DNA of 64,000 nucleotides, from the NCBI GenBank assembly GCA_954871525.1, contig OX940870.1, positions 15,903,501 through 15,967,500 of the forward strand, written 5' to 3'. Of the stretch, positions 22,081 to 33,860 are shown piece after piece. The position numbers were made by a program, and so were the translations under genes. This DNA comes from Parietaria judaica (Eukaryota; Streptophyta; Magnoliopsida; Rosales; Urticaceae). Under the pieces are notes generated by a model. The model had not been told where the DNA came from. It worked only from the letters and a program-made list of their open reading frames with translations, and ran no database searches. Within the stretch, counting starts at the first letter, position 1. Each line of letters opens with the position of its first letter.

Positions 22081-24907
22081 GAAGACCGGGAAGTGGTCGA
22101 TGAGATACACGTCGAGCAGGAGCGCGTTGACGTAGTACTTGACGACCAGGTATTCAGCGAAGAGGTACCTGACGACCAAGTACTAAGCCGAGTGGACGAG
22201 CTGTTGATGGCGGAGAAGCACAGCTCGACCAGGAAGAATGAAGAGAAAACCAGAAAGGTGATGCTCAATGAAGACAAGGTTGTCGCCAACCTACTCACAG
22301 ATGGCGAAGAGAAGGTCTACACCGACATTTCGTATTTAGACAACGGAGCCAGCAACCACATGACGGGTCATCGAGCCAAGTTTGAAGAGCTCGACGAGAA
22401 GATCTCAAGAAACGTGAAGTTTGGCGATGGTTCCATCGTTGACATCAAGGGCAGATGGTCCATCCTGTTCAAGTGCAAGAATGGAGACCACCGCCTGTTG
22501 ACCGAAGTCTACTACATACCAAAGCCGAAGAGTAACATCATCAACTTAGGACAGATGGCGGAGATCGGTCACACATTGATCCTATCCGGAGAGTTCCTAA
22601 ATATGTGGAACAGCGACGCCGCCCTATTGATGAAGGTGAAGAGATCACCGAGTCAATTGTACAAGATCAACCGATTTGCTTGATGGCGTCGATCGCAGAC
22701 CTAGCGTGGCTATGGCATACGAGACTTGGGCACGAGAATTTTCACACGCTTAAGATGATAGGCAACAAAGAGATGGCCTTTAGGGTACCAAAGATTGAAC
22801 ACCCCAACCAGCTCTGCGAATGCTGCATGGTCGCGAAACAGGCAAGAGTGCCATTTCCAATCAAGGCCAAGTTCGGAGCAGAGCGACCCCTCCAACTGGT
22901 GCACGCTAACCTGTGTGGTCCAATAACCCCGGCCACCCCAGCTGGCAACAAGTACTTATTTTTACTTGTTGATGATTACAGCCGGTGGATGTGGGTTTAT
23001 ACACTCAAAGAGAAGACTGGAGCCCTTGAAATCTTTAAGAAGTTCAAGAGGCTTGTGGAGAACCAGTCAGGACATAGACTTAAGACCTTTCGAACCGACC
23101 GAGGTGGAGATTTCACGTCCCAACAGTTCGGAGAGTTCTGCGATGAAGAGGGAGTCGAACGCCACCTCACTGCACCATACAAGCCCTAGTAGAATGGCGT
23201 GGTGGAGAGACGTAATCGGACAGTTATGGACACTGCAAGGAGTTTGCTGAATGGCGTAGTGGAGAAGCAGTACAACATACAGTCTACTTGCTTAACCGTC
23301 TACCGACGAAGGCGCTAGGCGAGCGCACCCCTTACCAAGCATGGAAATGGAAGAAACCTCATCTGGAGCATTTGAAGGTGTTTGGGTCACCGCACATGTG
23401 AAGACTATGGGACCCCACCTCAAGAAGCTCGATGATCGGAGTCAGCAGATGGTGTACCATGGCGTCGAAGAAGGAAGCAAGGCACACAGGTTTTATGACC
23501 CCCAACGCGGTAAAGTGCATGTGAACAGAGACGCCGTGTTCGAAGAGGAGAAAAAGTGGGAGTGGCGAGATGAGAACAGAGAGCCGGAACAGAACTCGGT
23601 GGAGTTCATACTCGAAGAGGAAGATGCGTTCGAGCATGAAGAGCGAGATAGTCCGTTCCAGGGGCTAGCAGCGTCCATCTCGACGGAAACTAGTTTGTTT
23701 GGAACCAGCTCACCACCAGGCTCGCCCAACCCTGGATCAGAAATGAGCACCCCGATCCCAATGACAGCTAGTTCGGGAGGAACCAGCTCGGGAGACTCAT
23801 CAATCAAGGACAGACCAAGAGGGTTCCGTACCATGTCTGACGTCTACGAAGAAGCGCGGGAGCTTGATTTGAGCCCGGAAGAGCTTCTGCTAGTTAGTGT
23901 TGAGGAACCAGCTAGCTACCGTGAGGCAGCTACCGAGAAGGAATGGCAAGAAGCGATGAAGCAAGAGTTGGAGTCCATTGAGAAGAATCAGACATGGGAA
24001 CTAGTCGACCTCCCAAAAAGTCACAAGTCCATTGGTCTTAAGTGGGTCTACAAGCTCAAGAAGGACTCAGAAGGCAAGGTCCTCAAGCACAAGGCAAGAT
24101 TGGTAGAAAAGGGCTACGTGTAGAAGCAGGGAGTAGACTGCGAGGAAGTTTTCGCTCAAGTAGCCAGACTCGACACGGTCAGACTGATCTTAGACCTCGC
24201 AGCTCACCGAGGATGGAAAATCCATCACCTGGACGTCAAATCGGCATTTCTGATTTGTTAACCCACACCCGACCTGACATCTCATATGCAGTTGGCATGG
24301 TGAGTCGTCACATGGAGAAGCCTACCAGTCTACACCAACAGGCTGTGAAACACGTACTTCGTTACGGGAAGGGAACAACGAGCTACGAGATACAATATAG
24401 AAGAGGAAGTGAAGCTGGAGAATTAGTCGGTTTTACTGACAGTGACCTAGCCGGTGATGTCGATGATAGAAAAAGTACCGGAGGGATGGCGTTTTATCTC
24501 AACGGGAATTTGATCACCTGGAAGTCTCAGAAGCAGAGAACTGTGGCCCTATCGTCCTATGAGGCTGAGTTCATGGCAGCGACCGCAGCGGCGTTTCAAG
24601 CTTTGTGGCTCAGAAACTTCTTGAGCGAAGTGATTGGAGCTGATCAGAAGCCATTGACTCTCTACGTTGATAACAAGTCCGCGATCGCACTGATGAAAAA
24701 TCCGGTGTTCCATGGACGCAGCAAACACATCGACACGCGCTTTCACTTTATTCGCTAGTGTGTCGAAGAGCGAAAGATCATCATGGAGTTTGTCAGCACA
24801 AAAGAGCAACGAGCTGACATTCTCACTAAGGCTCTAGCGAGAGTCAAATTTGCGGAGATTCGAGAACTGCTCGACGTGAAGAACCTCGAACCACGTCAAG
24901 CTTACGC
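22081..24907 (+). pseudogene. Copia-A pol with deleted reverse-transcriptase core
   Basis: Order: protease (YLDNGASNHMTG, 22335-22370); GAG-pre-integrase (LWHTRLGHENFHTLK, about 22710); integrase core with VDDYSRWMW, FRTDRGGDF and NGVVERRNRTV (22900-23230), interrupted by stops at 23188-23190; RT N-terminus with NQTWELVDLPKSHKSIGLKW (about 23985-24050) up to LDVKSAFL (24240-24255). The frame then jumps to LLTHTRPDISYAVGMVSRHM, which belongs just before RNase H. The RT palm with its YVDD-type motif, about 200 residues, is gone. RNase H follows (ALSSYEAEFMAATAAAFQ; YVDNKSAIAL) to about 24900. It cannot self-mobilise. Confidence 0.9.
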
Positions 24908-24914
24908 GAGAGAA

Positions 24915-25355
24915 TGTGAACGTAACCAGTGACGTTTTCATACACTTGCCCATCAAGTTTTATCCTTTGACAACTTGCTATCTTATCCACAATTTCTTAT
25001 GTAAGTTGTAATATATTTAATATTTCTTGCGTTTCTTTTGCTTGAAGCACAAGCATTTACTAGGCTATATATACATGTATTATAGTGTGTAATAAATCAA
25101 CTCACTTAGCATTTGTATTCGACTATCTTTTATTACTCAGAGTGCATTTTACCAAATTCTCCTATTTGCCTTCTTATATTCATATATGAACATCACTATA
25201 TAATATATAAATCAACACATATACATATACATAGTACGTGAGTGATATTTGAGTGGGAAAGTAGTGTTGAAGTGAGAGTGCTATATAGTCGTTTGTTCAA
25301 GTAAGACTCGACACGGCGTCATTCGGTGAAGCGATCTGAAGAGCGGGAACCAACA
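24915..25355 (+). repeat. 3' LTR of copia-A
   Basis: 441 bp copy of the LTR at 20481. A short purine stretch (GCGAGAGAA) just upstream could be the polypurine tract. Confidence 0.9.
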
Positions 25356-25795
25356 CTAGTGAATCAACTCTAAGTTATCAGTGACGGTCTTATATGACAA
25401 GTTCCGGAGTTTAAGTCAGGTCCAATCCAGTATGAAGACGCTTCATACTTAATGCACTTCTAGTGAGTGTGACACACACAAAATCCAGAATAGGATTTTC
25501 ACTTAGTCACACTAATGACCTTGTACGATTAATAGGGTCACACCCACTTAATCAGGTCAAAAACATTTTAAGTTCATTTATTATGATTATTAATTCTTCC
25601 TCACATTGACTTTGTTGTGATAGTAATAACATAATTGCATTATTTATGAACTAAGGAACAAATATTCTACTTTACTCTAACACAATTTATAATAAGGTTA
25701 ACATAATAAGCACTATCTTTTATTCAACAACTTGTCGTAATCTTTACAAATGGATAAAAAATTAGCTTTTTTAAGCATACATGTCCAACAAGTTA

Positions 25796-26327
25796 GGCAA
25801 AGTATGACGACACCCTGGTAATATTTGATGTAGATAACATCTCTCGGCGATCTTGATCTTGTGGTTCATTGAGGTTTTGGGCCTTGCGAACCCCTGACGA
25901 GCTTTAGAGTAGTTCCGGGATAACCCATAAAACATCTTCATCATTGTTGTCATCGTGGTTTTGGGTTTGGCGACCTTACGGGTAGTTCTTGGGGGCGGCT
26001 GTGAGACAGTATGGGACCTCTCTGAAGATCTTCATCGTTGGCCTCGTCGAGGTTTTCGGCCTGGCGATCCCCCTGGTAACCTTCCAGGGGTGGCCGGGAG
26101 AATGTTGGCGATCTCTTGGACAATCTTCACTGTCTGCTGAACATTCCTTATTTACGCGGCGAGAGCGGATCTTCAAGAATGTCGAGAGTCTATTGCCTTG
26201 TTGTCTTGAAGATTTTGGCAATGTTCTGGACGTTGTTGTTTGCTGCCAGAGGCAGAGGGGAGCTCTGTCGAGGAGGCAAGATTTTCCTAGCGACAGATTG
26301 AGCCCTCGCGTTGAGTGCGATGCTCAT
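25796..26327 (-). pseudogene. gag N-terminal fragment of Ty3-C
   Basis: Minus-strand start at 26325-26327 gives MSIALNARAQSV. This resembles SIALNTRAKVHARRK near the start of Ty3-1 gag. Several stops follow. The frame reaches the inserted copia LTR at 25795, and the rest of gag resumes at 3617. Confidence 0.5.
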
Positions 26328-26442
26328 TGTAGGTAGCTTGAAAGTACTTCCGGAACTCGGCGTTTTGAATAGCTAGGCCTACGTTGTCAGGTTCTTCGAA
26401 TTAATGTTGGTGGGGAGCCCTATGTAAATTATCGAGTAACTT

Positions 26443-26460
26443 TTCCTTTTAGCGCCAAAA
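26443..26460 (-). promoter_or_regulatory. Primer-binding-site-like sequence of Ty3-C
   Basis: Minus strand TTTTGGCGCTAAAAGG lies next to the LTR. It matches the Ty3-1 primer site at its first ten or so bases. Confidence 0.5.
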
Positions 26461-28579
26461 AATTAATACAGGAATTTTGATTAACTTTAGAACTTCGTCC
26501 ACTACTCGAGCTCAAGGCCAAACCCTGTGGTGGCGTGGGCATTCAAGGGTGGAGTCAACGAGGGTTAGTTAATGTCTCGAATTTGCTGAAGGTAAATCGT
26601 CATCTCCAACGAGGCATGAGCTGCCTCGTCGATGTATTTCCTTCCTCGGCGATGTCTAGGTGGCGAGGGAAGGCCCGAAAAAAAAAATTATGTCGCACCC
26701 CGTCACTATAGGAAGGCTCCCTACGTACCGACTTGTATCAAGACCGATAAGGTCATCACGTAGTTCAGGGGTTAGTGATATTCGAGGAATAGGGTCCCTA
26801 ACGAGGGTATGATTCCTCGTGGATAAGATTTTCAGTGAATGGAGTTGCCTAATAGTATTAAAGGCGAGCACGATATTAATGATCTATAGAGTTTCCATTG
26901 AGGTTGTCGTCATGGGAAAGGCTTGCGACGAGATCCGATGCAAAAAATGTGCTTCCTAGCGAGCTCTGGGGCCATGGAGACGCACGAGGCAAGCTTCGGG
27001 GTTGAGTTGGCCCTTACTGGCAAGCTTTTGTGGTGATGAAAATCTTCCTAGTGAGCCCTGGTCCCTCTCGACAAGTCTCAACTCGATTTTGGGCCTTCCT
27101 AGCAAGCTTCGGGAGTAACATTGTGCGAGCCGATGGTGGCCGGAGAAGAGGGGATAATTTCTAGAGAGAGAAAGTAGAGAAAAGTTGTGGATAATTTTCC
27201 GATTTTGGGGGCATCGAAAAGGAATATTCCTTGAAGATCCGATGGAGGGAAATTTATGGGGTCTTTCTAGGGAGGAAATCGCCAATTTCACTTGCCAAGC
27301 ACATGGGTTGCCGAATTTTTTTGCCAAGTGTGGGGTCATTGAGCGTCAGAAACATCACCGTGAGCCTATATGGGTGTCCTGCAAGCTCGCTGATCGGATC
27401 CTAGGGCCTCTTTGGAGCGTCCTGAGCTTCCTCTTGTTAAGTTTATTTTTATGCGTTGCATGTCATCCTGGGAGCTTGTCATTGTTGAGGTAAAAAAAAT
27501 CACCTCCGAAGTCACAGAGTTACGATTGGTGTAATTCCATTTTTAGATTACTTTAGATCTCGGGTATTTCCCTTAAAACTAGATCACGTTGAATGAGATG
27601 GGTTTTTGAAATGATTCAGATCATCTTTGGGGTTTCAATGTCGAAATATTGTATTCTTTGATAAGGATTTTTCCTTACCTTTTTTTACATGGTTTAACTT
27701 GTTATTTATAGAGCTTGATAATTCAAATCGGACCTCATAAATGGTCGGTTACATATGCGTGTGATTCCCTCATATTTGCCTTAATTACGTGGATGTAATT
27801 GTGGGCATGAGTGTCGTCGTCGGCCTTGAAGTGTTGCTCTCGCTGCGTTCATTGCTCTATGCTTGTATTAGTTTTCGTTGTCTGCCCCTGGGTCTTATCG
27901 CAAGATTGTGCTCTGTCGCCAGTCCCAGCCTGTCTGTCCTTTGGTTTGCGATGGGTTCCGTCGATGAGGTTCCGTCGACAAGGTTATGTCAAAGTATGTT
28001 TCTTCATTGATGGGAGTCCTCATCTCTTGTCTTCGTCATGCATATTCGCCTTGAATGTTGACTTTCTGTCTGGTTGACTCTTCTTGATTCGGCCAGTTGT
28101 GCCTTCTCTAGCATTGGGCTTTTGTGATTGATGCCCAATGTCATAAACGACATAGACAAACTTTTTCGTGTCAATACAAATTGACGTATACAAAATCGTA
28201 CCTAAACAATTGACCCCAGTTGAGCTTGTATTCATCGGGAGGTCACCCGGAGAGCTCGTCTTGGTCTGGGCAATGTCGGGAAGCCTCTGATACGTTTGTC
28301 TTCGCACCGGGATCCTCTAAGGTGGTTTTTACTTGTTGGGGACCCTCTAAGGTCACCATAACCTTATGGAGTTGTCGTGAATCTTTTTGAGGTTGTCGTC
28401 GGGACACCTTTAGGTCAGAGTAAGGTAGTCATTGGACTTTGGGCTCTATCTCTTGGGCCTTTTTTTCCGGATTTTGTTTAACAGGCTTGGACTCGGGTCT
28501 TTAGGCCTTAACTTTCTTTCGCAAGCTTTGATTTTTTTTTAGGCTGATATTTTCAACAATTTGAAAAACACGCGTAACA
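26461..28579 (-). repeat. Right (5') LTR of Ty3-C
   Basis: Begins AATTAATACAGG where the partner has TGTTAATACAAG. It contains a minus-strand TATA-like CTCTATAAATA at about 27706-27716. Its right end CGCGTAACA at 28579 aligns with the end of the solo LTR at 51159 (gaaaaa...taaaa). The right end is less certain than the left. Confidence 0.5.
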
Positions 28580-28584
28580 ACGCA

Positions 28585-29470
28585 TAATTTATTAGACCCC
28601 GTATCATGTAACTTATATTAAGTTCATGTGACACTGTAATACCATGAAATTAATTTCTTAGCTGTCAACTTATAATACCAAAACCTATTCAAAAGTTGTT
28701 GGTTCGTAAAATGGACCGATGCCGAACTATACGACCAAATTGAAAGTCATACCACTCACAGAAAGAAATACAAGAATGAAGCTGCTCACACTCTTTATTT
28801 TAATATAGAAGACAAAGTGTAAAGGAGACACTTTTATTTGAGTTCTGAAGGTGGAGTGTGTTTTACAATCCACATAGTGTTGGCTTTATATAGCCAAGCA
28901 TATCGCATGAAATTACTTTTCTACCCCAACAAACTAACTTGAGCTTCACACAAAAGCAATGCAATAAAAAAATATTAAACTTAGAATTTGCATATAGATA
29001 AGTCATAAGAGCAAGCAGTGGCGTAGCTAGAGTTTCATTCCAGTCGATGCACAACGAATTGCTATACTTTCTTCACGCGTTGACGGACTCGATTTGTCGG
29101 AACCCGACACTTTTTTGAAATATTTCAACATTATTGTAGTAACTACCTGTCAAAAATATTATTATTAGCCTAGAATCAAGATTATCAAATAATTCTAAAT
29201 AAAATAAACTTTAAAGAAGCCCCAAATCTCAAATAAACAATTCGGCAAATTACTTTTAAAAGAAGCTCCAAATACAAACTCAATTTTAACTCAACAGAAA
29301 AAGAAAAAAAAAATCAAACTCAAGTTCAACAGTATTTCTAAAAAAGCTCCATACATCAAAATTTATTTTTATCAAAGTATGTACCACATGTATCATATTC
29401 ACACAATCTTAGTTTAAAAAAAAGCTCCATACATCAAAAAGCTCCATACATTTTCGGCGTCCTTCTACAA
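28585..29470. other. AT-rich gene-free stretch
   Basis: Includes a minus-strand TATA-like GGCTATATAAAGCC near 28890, which might belong to an old LTR. It also has an isolated CAGTGGCGTAGCTAG (29016-29030) like one end of a plant hAT element, with no partner found. No coding sequence. Confidence 0.35.
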
Positions 29471-29519
29471 ACCATGCAGAGAGAATGTTGACTCAACGAG
29501 AGAATGCCAACAACTGAAA

Positions 29520-29960
29520 CCAAAACCTAGAACACCGAGAGCTAAATCAAAGACCGAGAAAACCGAAATCGAAGGACGCCGAAAATGTCAAGAATGCCGA
29601 GAGCGCAAAACGCCGAGAACGCCGAGATCGAAGGACGCCGAGAACACCAAAACCGGAACACCGAAACCGAATGACGCCGAGAATGCCGAGAACACTGAGA
29701 CCGAAGAATGCCGAGAACGCCGAGATCGAAGGACGCCGAGAACATCAAAACTGGAACACCGAAACCGAATGACGCCGAGAATGCCGAGAACACTGAGACC
29801 GAAGAATGCCGAGAACACCGAGACCGAAGTACGCCGTGAACACCAAAACCAAAAGACGCCAAGAATGCCGAGAATACCAAGAGCAAAGGATTCCGAGAAT
29901 GCCGAAACAGAAAGACGACGGAAATGCTCAGAGAATAGGGAAGAGGGAAGAGAATGTTCA
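29520..29960. repeat. Minisatellite with GCCGAGAAC-type core and 98-bp higher-order unit
   Basis: Short imperfect repeats of a 9-12 bp purine-rich core (GCCGAGAAC, GACCGAAG). A higher-order duplication exists: GACGCCGAGAAC...GAACACCGAAACC recurs with a 98-bp shift (29634 and 29732). The open frames on both strands here (Pro-Arg-Arg repeats; Ser-Phe-Gly repeats) are a by-product of the repeat having few stop codons. Confidence 0.75.
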
Positions 29961-30010
29961 GACTTCAGAGAAGAGGAAAACGATAGCTAAGTTTTTATTT
30001 TTTTTAGGGT

Positions 30011-31167
30011 AAACTGCGGCTAATGTACTCAATGTTTGATTTTGTGCGGATTATATACCCAATGTTTATTTTCAGCGGCTAATGCACGTGAGCGTACGCA
30101 CGTGAGTATGCTGAAGTTTGATTAAAAAAAGGGTAAATTGCGGCCAATGTACTCAATGTTTGCTTTTGTGCGGATTATGTACCCAATGTTTATTTTCGGC
30201 GGCTAATGTACCCAATGTTTGATCCGTTAGATATTTTCGTGTTTTCCGTCATTTGACCGTTAGAGAGTGATTCCTCTTCTATATGTACACTTTTCGTATT
30301 TTTACATAACTCACTAAACTTTTGTCCAAATTTTATGCACAACATATGGTTGGAAATATAAGAGATAGATCTACAACTTTGGTGTTTTAAGTTTTGTAAA
30401 AAAAGGTATATAAAAATACAAAATTTTAAATACAGAGTAAAACTGAACATTAGTTTCATGCAAAATATTTGTTTCGAACAAATTTTAATATACTTAATGA
30501 CATTTTATGATGAAACGTAAAACTAAAAAGTTGTAGATAAATAATTTATATTTATAACAAGTGTTTATTTATAATTTTTGGACAAAAAATGAGTGAGTTA
30601 TGCCAAAAATATGAAAGATATTATGTGAAATAATCTTTCATATTTTTTGGTATAACTCACTCAGTTTTTGTCCAAAAATTATAAATATACACTCGTTAAA
30701 AAGATAAAATATTTATCTACAACTTTATAGTTTTACGTTTCATCATAAAATGTCATTAAGTATATTAAAATTTACTTAAAACAAATATTTTGCATTAAAC
30801 TAATGTCCAATTTTAAGTTGTAGTTAAAATTTCGTATTTTAATTTTTTTTTTACAAAACTTATAACAACAAAGTTGTAGATTTATCTCTTATCTTTCCAA
30901 CCATAGGTCGTGCATAAAATTTGGACAAAATATGAGTGAGTTATGTCAAAAATACGAAAAGTGCACATAAAAGAGAAATCTCTCTCTAACGGTCAAGTGA
31001 CGGAAAACACGAAAATATCTAACAGATCAAACATTGGGTACATTAGCCGCCGAAAATAAACATTGGGTACATAATCCGCACAAAAGCAAACATTAAGTAC
31101 ATTAGCCGCAATTTACCATTTTTTTAATCAAACTTCAGCATACTCACGTGCGTACGCTCACGTGCAT
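30011..31167. repeat. 1.1-kb foldback element (long inverted repeat)
   Basis: Left arm 30082-30619 and right arm 30633-31167 are reverse complements over about 535 bp, with a 13-bp loop. Outer ends read ATGCACGTGAGCGTACGCAC and its complement. A partial direct duplicate of the motif 'gggtaaa(c/t)tgcgg' occurs outside the left arm at 30008 and again at 30128. No coding sequence. It resembles a foldback-type or Mutator-type non-autonomous transposon. No clear target duplication was found. Confidence 0.85.
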
Positions 31168-31577
31168 ATACCTACGCCCCCGAGAGCAAGTAGATAACAT
31201 AAAACTAAGCTTATGGGATAAAGCTAGTAAAAATGCTTACGTAGTCCAGCTTACTTATTATGGTTACCAAAAATCGGGCAATCATATACTAAGACTTTAA
31301 CTTCTATCCATATATTAGTTAGAACATTCATTATACACTTAGTTCCAATTTAAAATTTCGATTAATTTTTCACAAAATTTCATTTTATTTTTTAAAATTT
31401 GCAACTATAACACTATATTTGTATGATACACCAGAATTATAATTTTTTTTGTATAATATCAATTTATATTTATAATATTATTTTATAAAAACTCATCAAT
31501 AGACCCATAAAATTGAACTATCGTTTTTTCTTCTTTTTTATTTTTTCAGCACCGATATTTAAAACATTAGTTTCAAC

Positions 31578-32628
31578 CAAGGATCAAAATGCCGTTTTGG
31601 CCGATAAATCGTTTGCCGTTATCGATGGATTAATCGTTTGCCGATGCCGCTATCGACGGAAAACCTATAAAAATTATCGTTTGCAGTTATCGAAACTTAT
31701 CGAACTTATCGATGGATTAATCGTTTGCCGATGGATTTATCGATGGAAAACCTATAAAAAAAAATTCAAACATATTTTACACTAAAAACATAACATAAAA
31801 TACTAATGTCACAAAATATAAACATAAAAGTCTCATACAAAATATAAGATATAAGCCACAAACCAAGTCTCATACTAATGTAGCCAAACATAAACTAAGT
31901 CTCATACAAAATTACAAATACTTTACAAAATATGTAAAATAAATTATTATTTACTTACCAAAATAAATATTTACAAGTCGCCAATTATTCTTATATAAAA
32001 TATGCACTGCACAATTGATTTCATTTAAAACAAGATTGAACAACTAGCTCAATTTAACAAATTAGCTAAAAATTGTACTTTTGCCGCAATATTTTAGAAA
32101 ACTTCAAATTAAAAAAAATATTATGCCAACCGATTATTTTTAAATTATATACAATTTTATAAAACAAAATTACACCAAAATATTCGAGTAACTAGCTCAA
32201 ATCAACAATTTCCGAAACATATGTACTTTTGCCACAATGATATCACAATTCAGAAAAACTTCAAATTAAAAAAAAAAATTATGCAAACCGATTAGTTTTA
32301 AAATTATATACAATTTTATAAAACAAAATTACATCAAAATATTCGAGTAACTAACTCAAATCAACAATTTCCGAAACATGTGTACTTTTGCCGCAATTAT
32401 ACAACAATTCGGAAAAAACCTAATGACTTTTCGTTATTTAGCGATAAGTTCTCCAGTTTCCGAAATTTAACACTTGAAAACCTAAAACGAAAAGTTGTTC
32501 ACTTTCCCCCTCGAAAAATCGCGAAAACTATAAAACGAAAACGATTAAGGGAGATAACTTACCGAGAAGCCTATTTTCAGCGATAATCGAACGATTTTCG
32601 AACGAAAATCGCGATTTTCGGAACCTTG
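31578..32628. mobile_element. Non-autonomous hAT-type element, 1051 bp
   Basis: Ends CAAGGATC...GGAACCTTG form short terminal inverted repeats. GTTTCAAC flanks both sides (31570-31577 and 32629-32636), a perfect 8-bp target duplication, the size hAT elements make. The left subterminal part holds repeats of 'cgtttgccg...atcgatgga', and the right end holds AATCGCGATTTTCG palindromes. No transposase. Short frames inside (31513-31785, 32380-32586) have no domain. Confidence 0.85.
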
Positions 32629-32947
32629 GTTTCAACTATATGTACTATTAATTTTTATCATTTATGTTAGGCTCATATAGCTATATGTTGTAGTGTCACC
32701 ATGTTTGAGGAGTTGGACCGATACAATTGAAACAAAAAGCAGCTTATTTATATATAATGATCGACAGCTCATATAAGTAATAACTATGTGCAATATTTGA
32801 TTAATGAATCCAACATTCATTTTCCATGATCATTACACATTAGTAAACTTGGATAGAAAGAGCCCTTAACTGAGCAACAAATATCAACTGATCTCATCGC
32901 GTCCGTGGCTGCAAATATAGGGACATCCAAAAAACGACAGGCACAAA

Positions 32948-33828
32948 TCAATAAGCTTCTCCGTCGGAAGTCGGAAGCCGGACATGAGATCGGAAGATAA
33001 AGAAGTTCTCGTAGACGTATCCAGCAAGTCCCCCGCCGATGAGAGGGCCAACCCAGTAGATCCAGTGATGGGTCCATACCCCGCTCACCAGGGCGGGCCC
33101 AAAAGACCGAGCCGGGTTCATGGACGCCCCCGAGAAGGGACCGCCTGCAAGCACGTTTGCCCCGACCACGAAACCGACCAGAGTGGGTCCCATCCCGTCG
33201 AGTGCCCCCTTCTTGGGGTCCACCATTGTGGCGTACACGGCGAAGAGCAGCGAGAACGTCAGCACGATCTCCCACACCACTCCTTGGATCGGGCCAACAC
33301 CTTCGGCCACTTGGTGGATTGGAGTGCTCTGCGGCGAACAAAACCGAGAAAATAATTGAATAAAACAGACTATACCTTGTTTCTATTATGTTTGATATGT
33401 TAAATTACAGGAAAATGTCTTATGAATTATATCAATTTTCAAGGAATGTAACATTCTTTTGTACATCGAAAGCAGAGAGATCTAGCTGTTTTAATTGAAG
33501 ATAAATAAATATTAAAATAGTTATCTCTTTAATTACAATTATAAATAAACTAATACATAGTAGAAATTCTACAAAATTGATTTTGAAGTAATAAAATATT
33601 ATATTGTTGTGATTATTAATTTATCGATCGCAATAATTTAATAAATATTATTAAAAAGTAGAATAATATAAAGGTATTATTTAACAGAAATTATTAATTT
33701 AATAAAAAATTTAAGTATATAGTTAAGCATTGTAGTAGAAGTAGTAGTAAAGGAATATCATCACTTTATAAATTAAGAGTCATTATACAGTAGCAGCCAA
33801 AAAAGATGTCAATTTTTTTCAAATTCAG

Positions 33829-33860
<32 letters not shown>

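Larger units (their letters stand above)
20481..25355 (+). mobile_element. Copia-A: Ty1/copia retrotransposon with paired 441-bp LTRs
   Basis: LTRs at 20481-20921 and 24915-25355, both 441 bp, both TGTGAACGTAA...CAACA, differing at about 22 positions by eye (~5%). Flanks are TTAGT (20476-20480) and CTAGT (25356-25360). The homologous uninterrupted LTR at about 46195 reads CTAGT, so this is a 5-bp TSD with one later change. A primer site and a gag-pol reading frame in the plus direction follow. The element sits in the copia-B solo LTR. Internal length (about 4.0 kb) is short because the RT core is deleted. Confidence 0.93.
3623..25790 (-). mobile_element. Copia-B solo LTR #1, interrupted by two later insertions
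   Basis: Three pieces (about 3950-4778, 19409-20480, 25356-25790) align in order with the LTR at 44154-46631. They share the block 'cgtgggcttcgccggcagga' (4007 and 44205) and 'gggctgcactctttagtgat' (45737; 'aggctgcactctttagtgat' at 20010). They total about 2.35 kb against 2.48 kb for the intact copy. The LTR ends CATGTCCAACA at 25790. AGTTA flanks it on both sides (3618-3622 and 25791-25795). It lies inside Ty3-C gag. No copia internal region is attached, so it is a solo LTR. About 330 bp at its left end (3623-3950) has no match in the other copy and may be another insertion or the true LTR end. Confidence 0.6.
2544..28579 (-). mobile_element. Outer Ty3/Tat-like retrotransposon (Ty3-C), deleted and heavily interrupted
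   Basis: The outermost layer of the stack. Its left LTR piece (2544-3080) and right LTR (26461-28579) share long runs, for example the text around 2590-2730 matches that around 26510-26640. Between them lie two halves of one minus-strand gag (3081-3617 and 25796-26327) separated by a copia LTR with an AGTTA target duplication. A primer-binding-site-like TGGCGCTAAAAGG (minus strand, about 26443-26457) abuts the right LTR, which marks that LTR as the element's 5' LTR. The pol region is missing, so gag runs straight into the 3' LTR at about 3080. Candidate target-site copies are ACCCA (2539-2543) and ACGCA (28580-28584), one mismatch. The right end was placed by alignment with the related solo LTR ending at 51159. 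Confidence 0.6.

Noticed and set aside
29016..29030. CAGTGGCGTAGCTAG, like a plant hAT terminus
   Set aside because: No inverted partner or 8-bp duplication found, so no element could be delimited.
29542..29886. Repeat-bearing frames on both strands resembling a repetitive protein
   Set aside because: They follow from a short-period minisatellite. Several frames are open at once, with no promoter or splice evidence.
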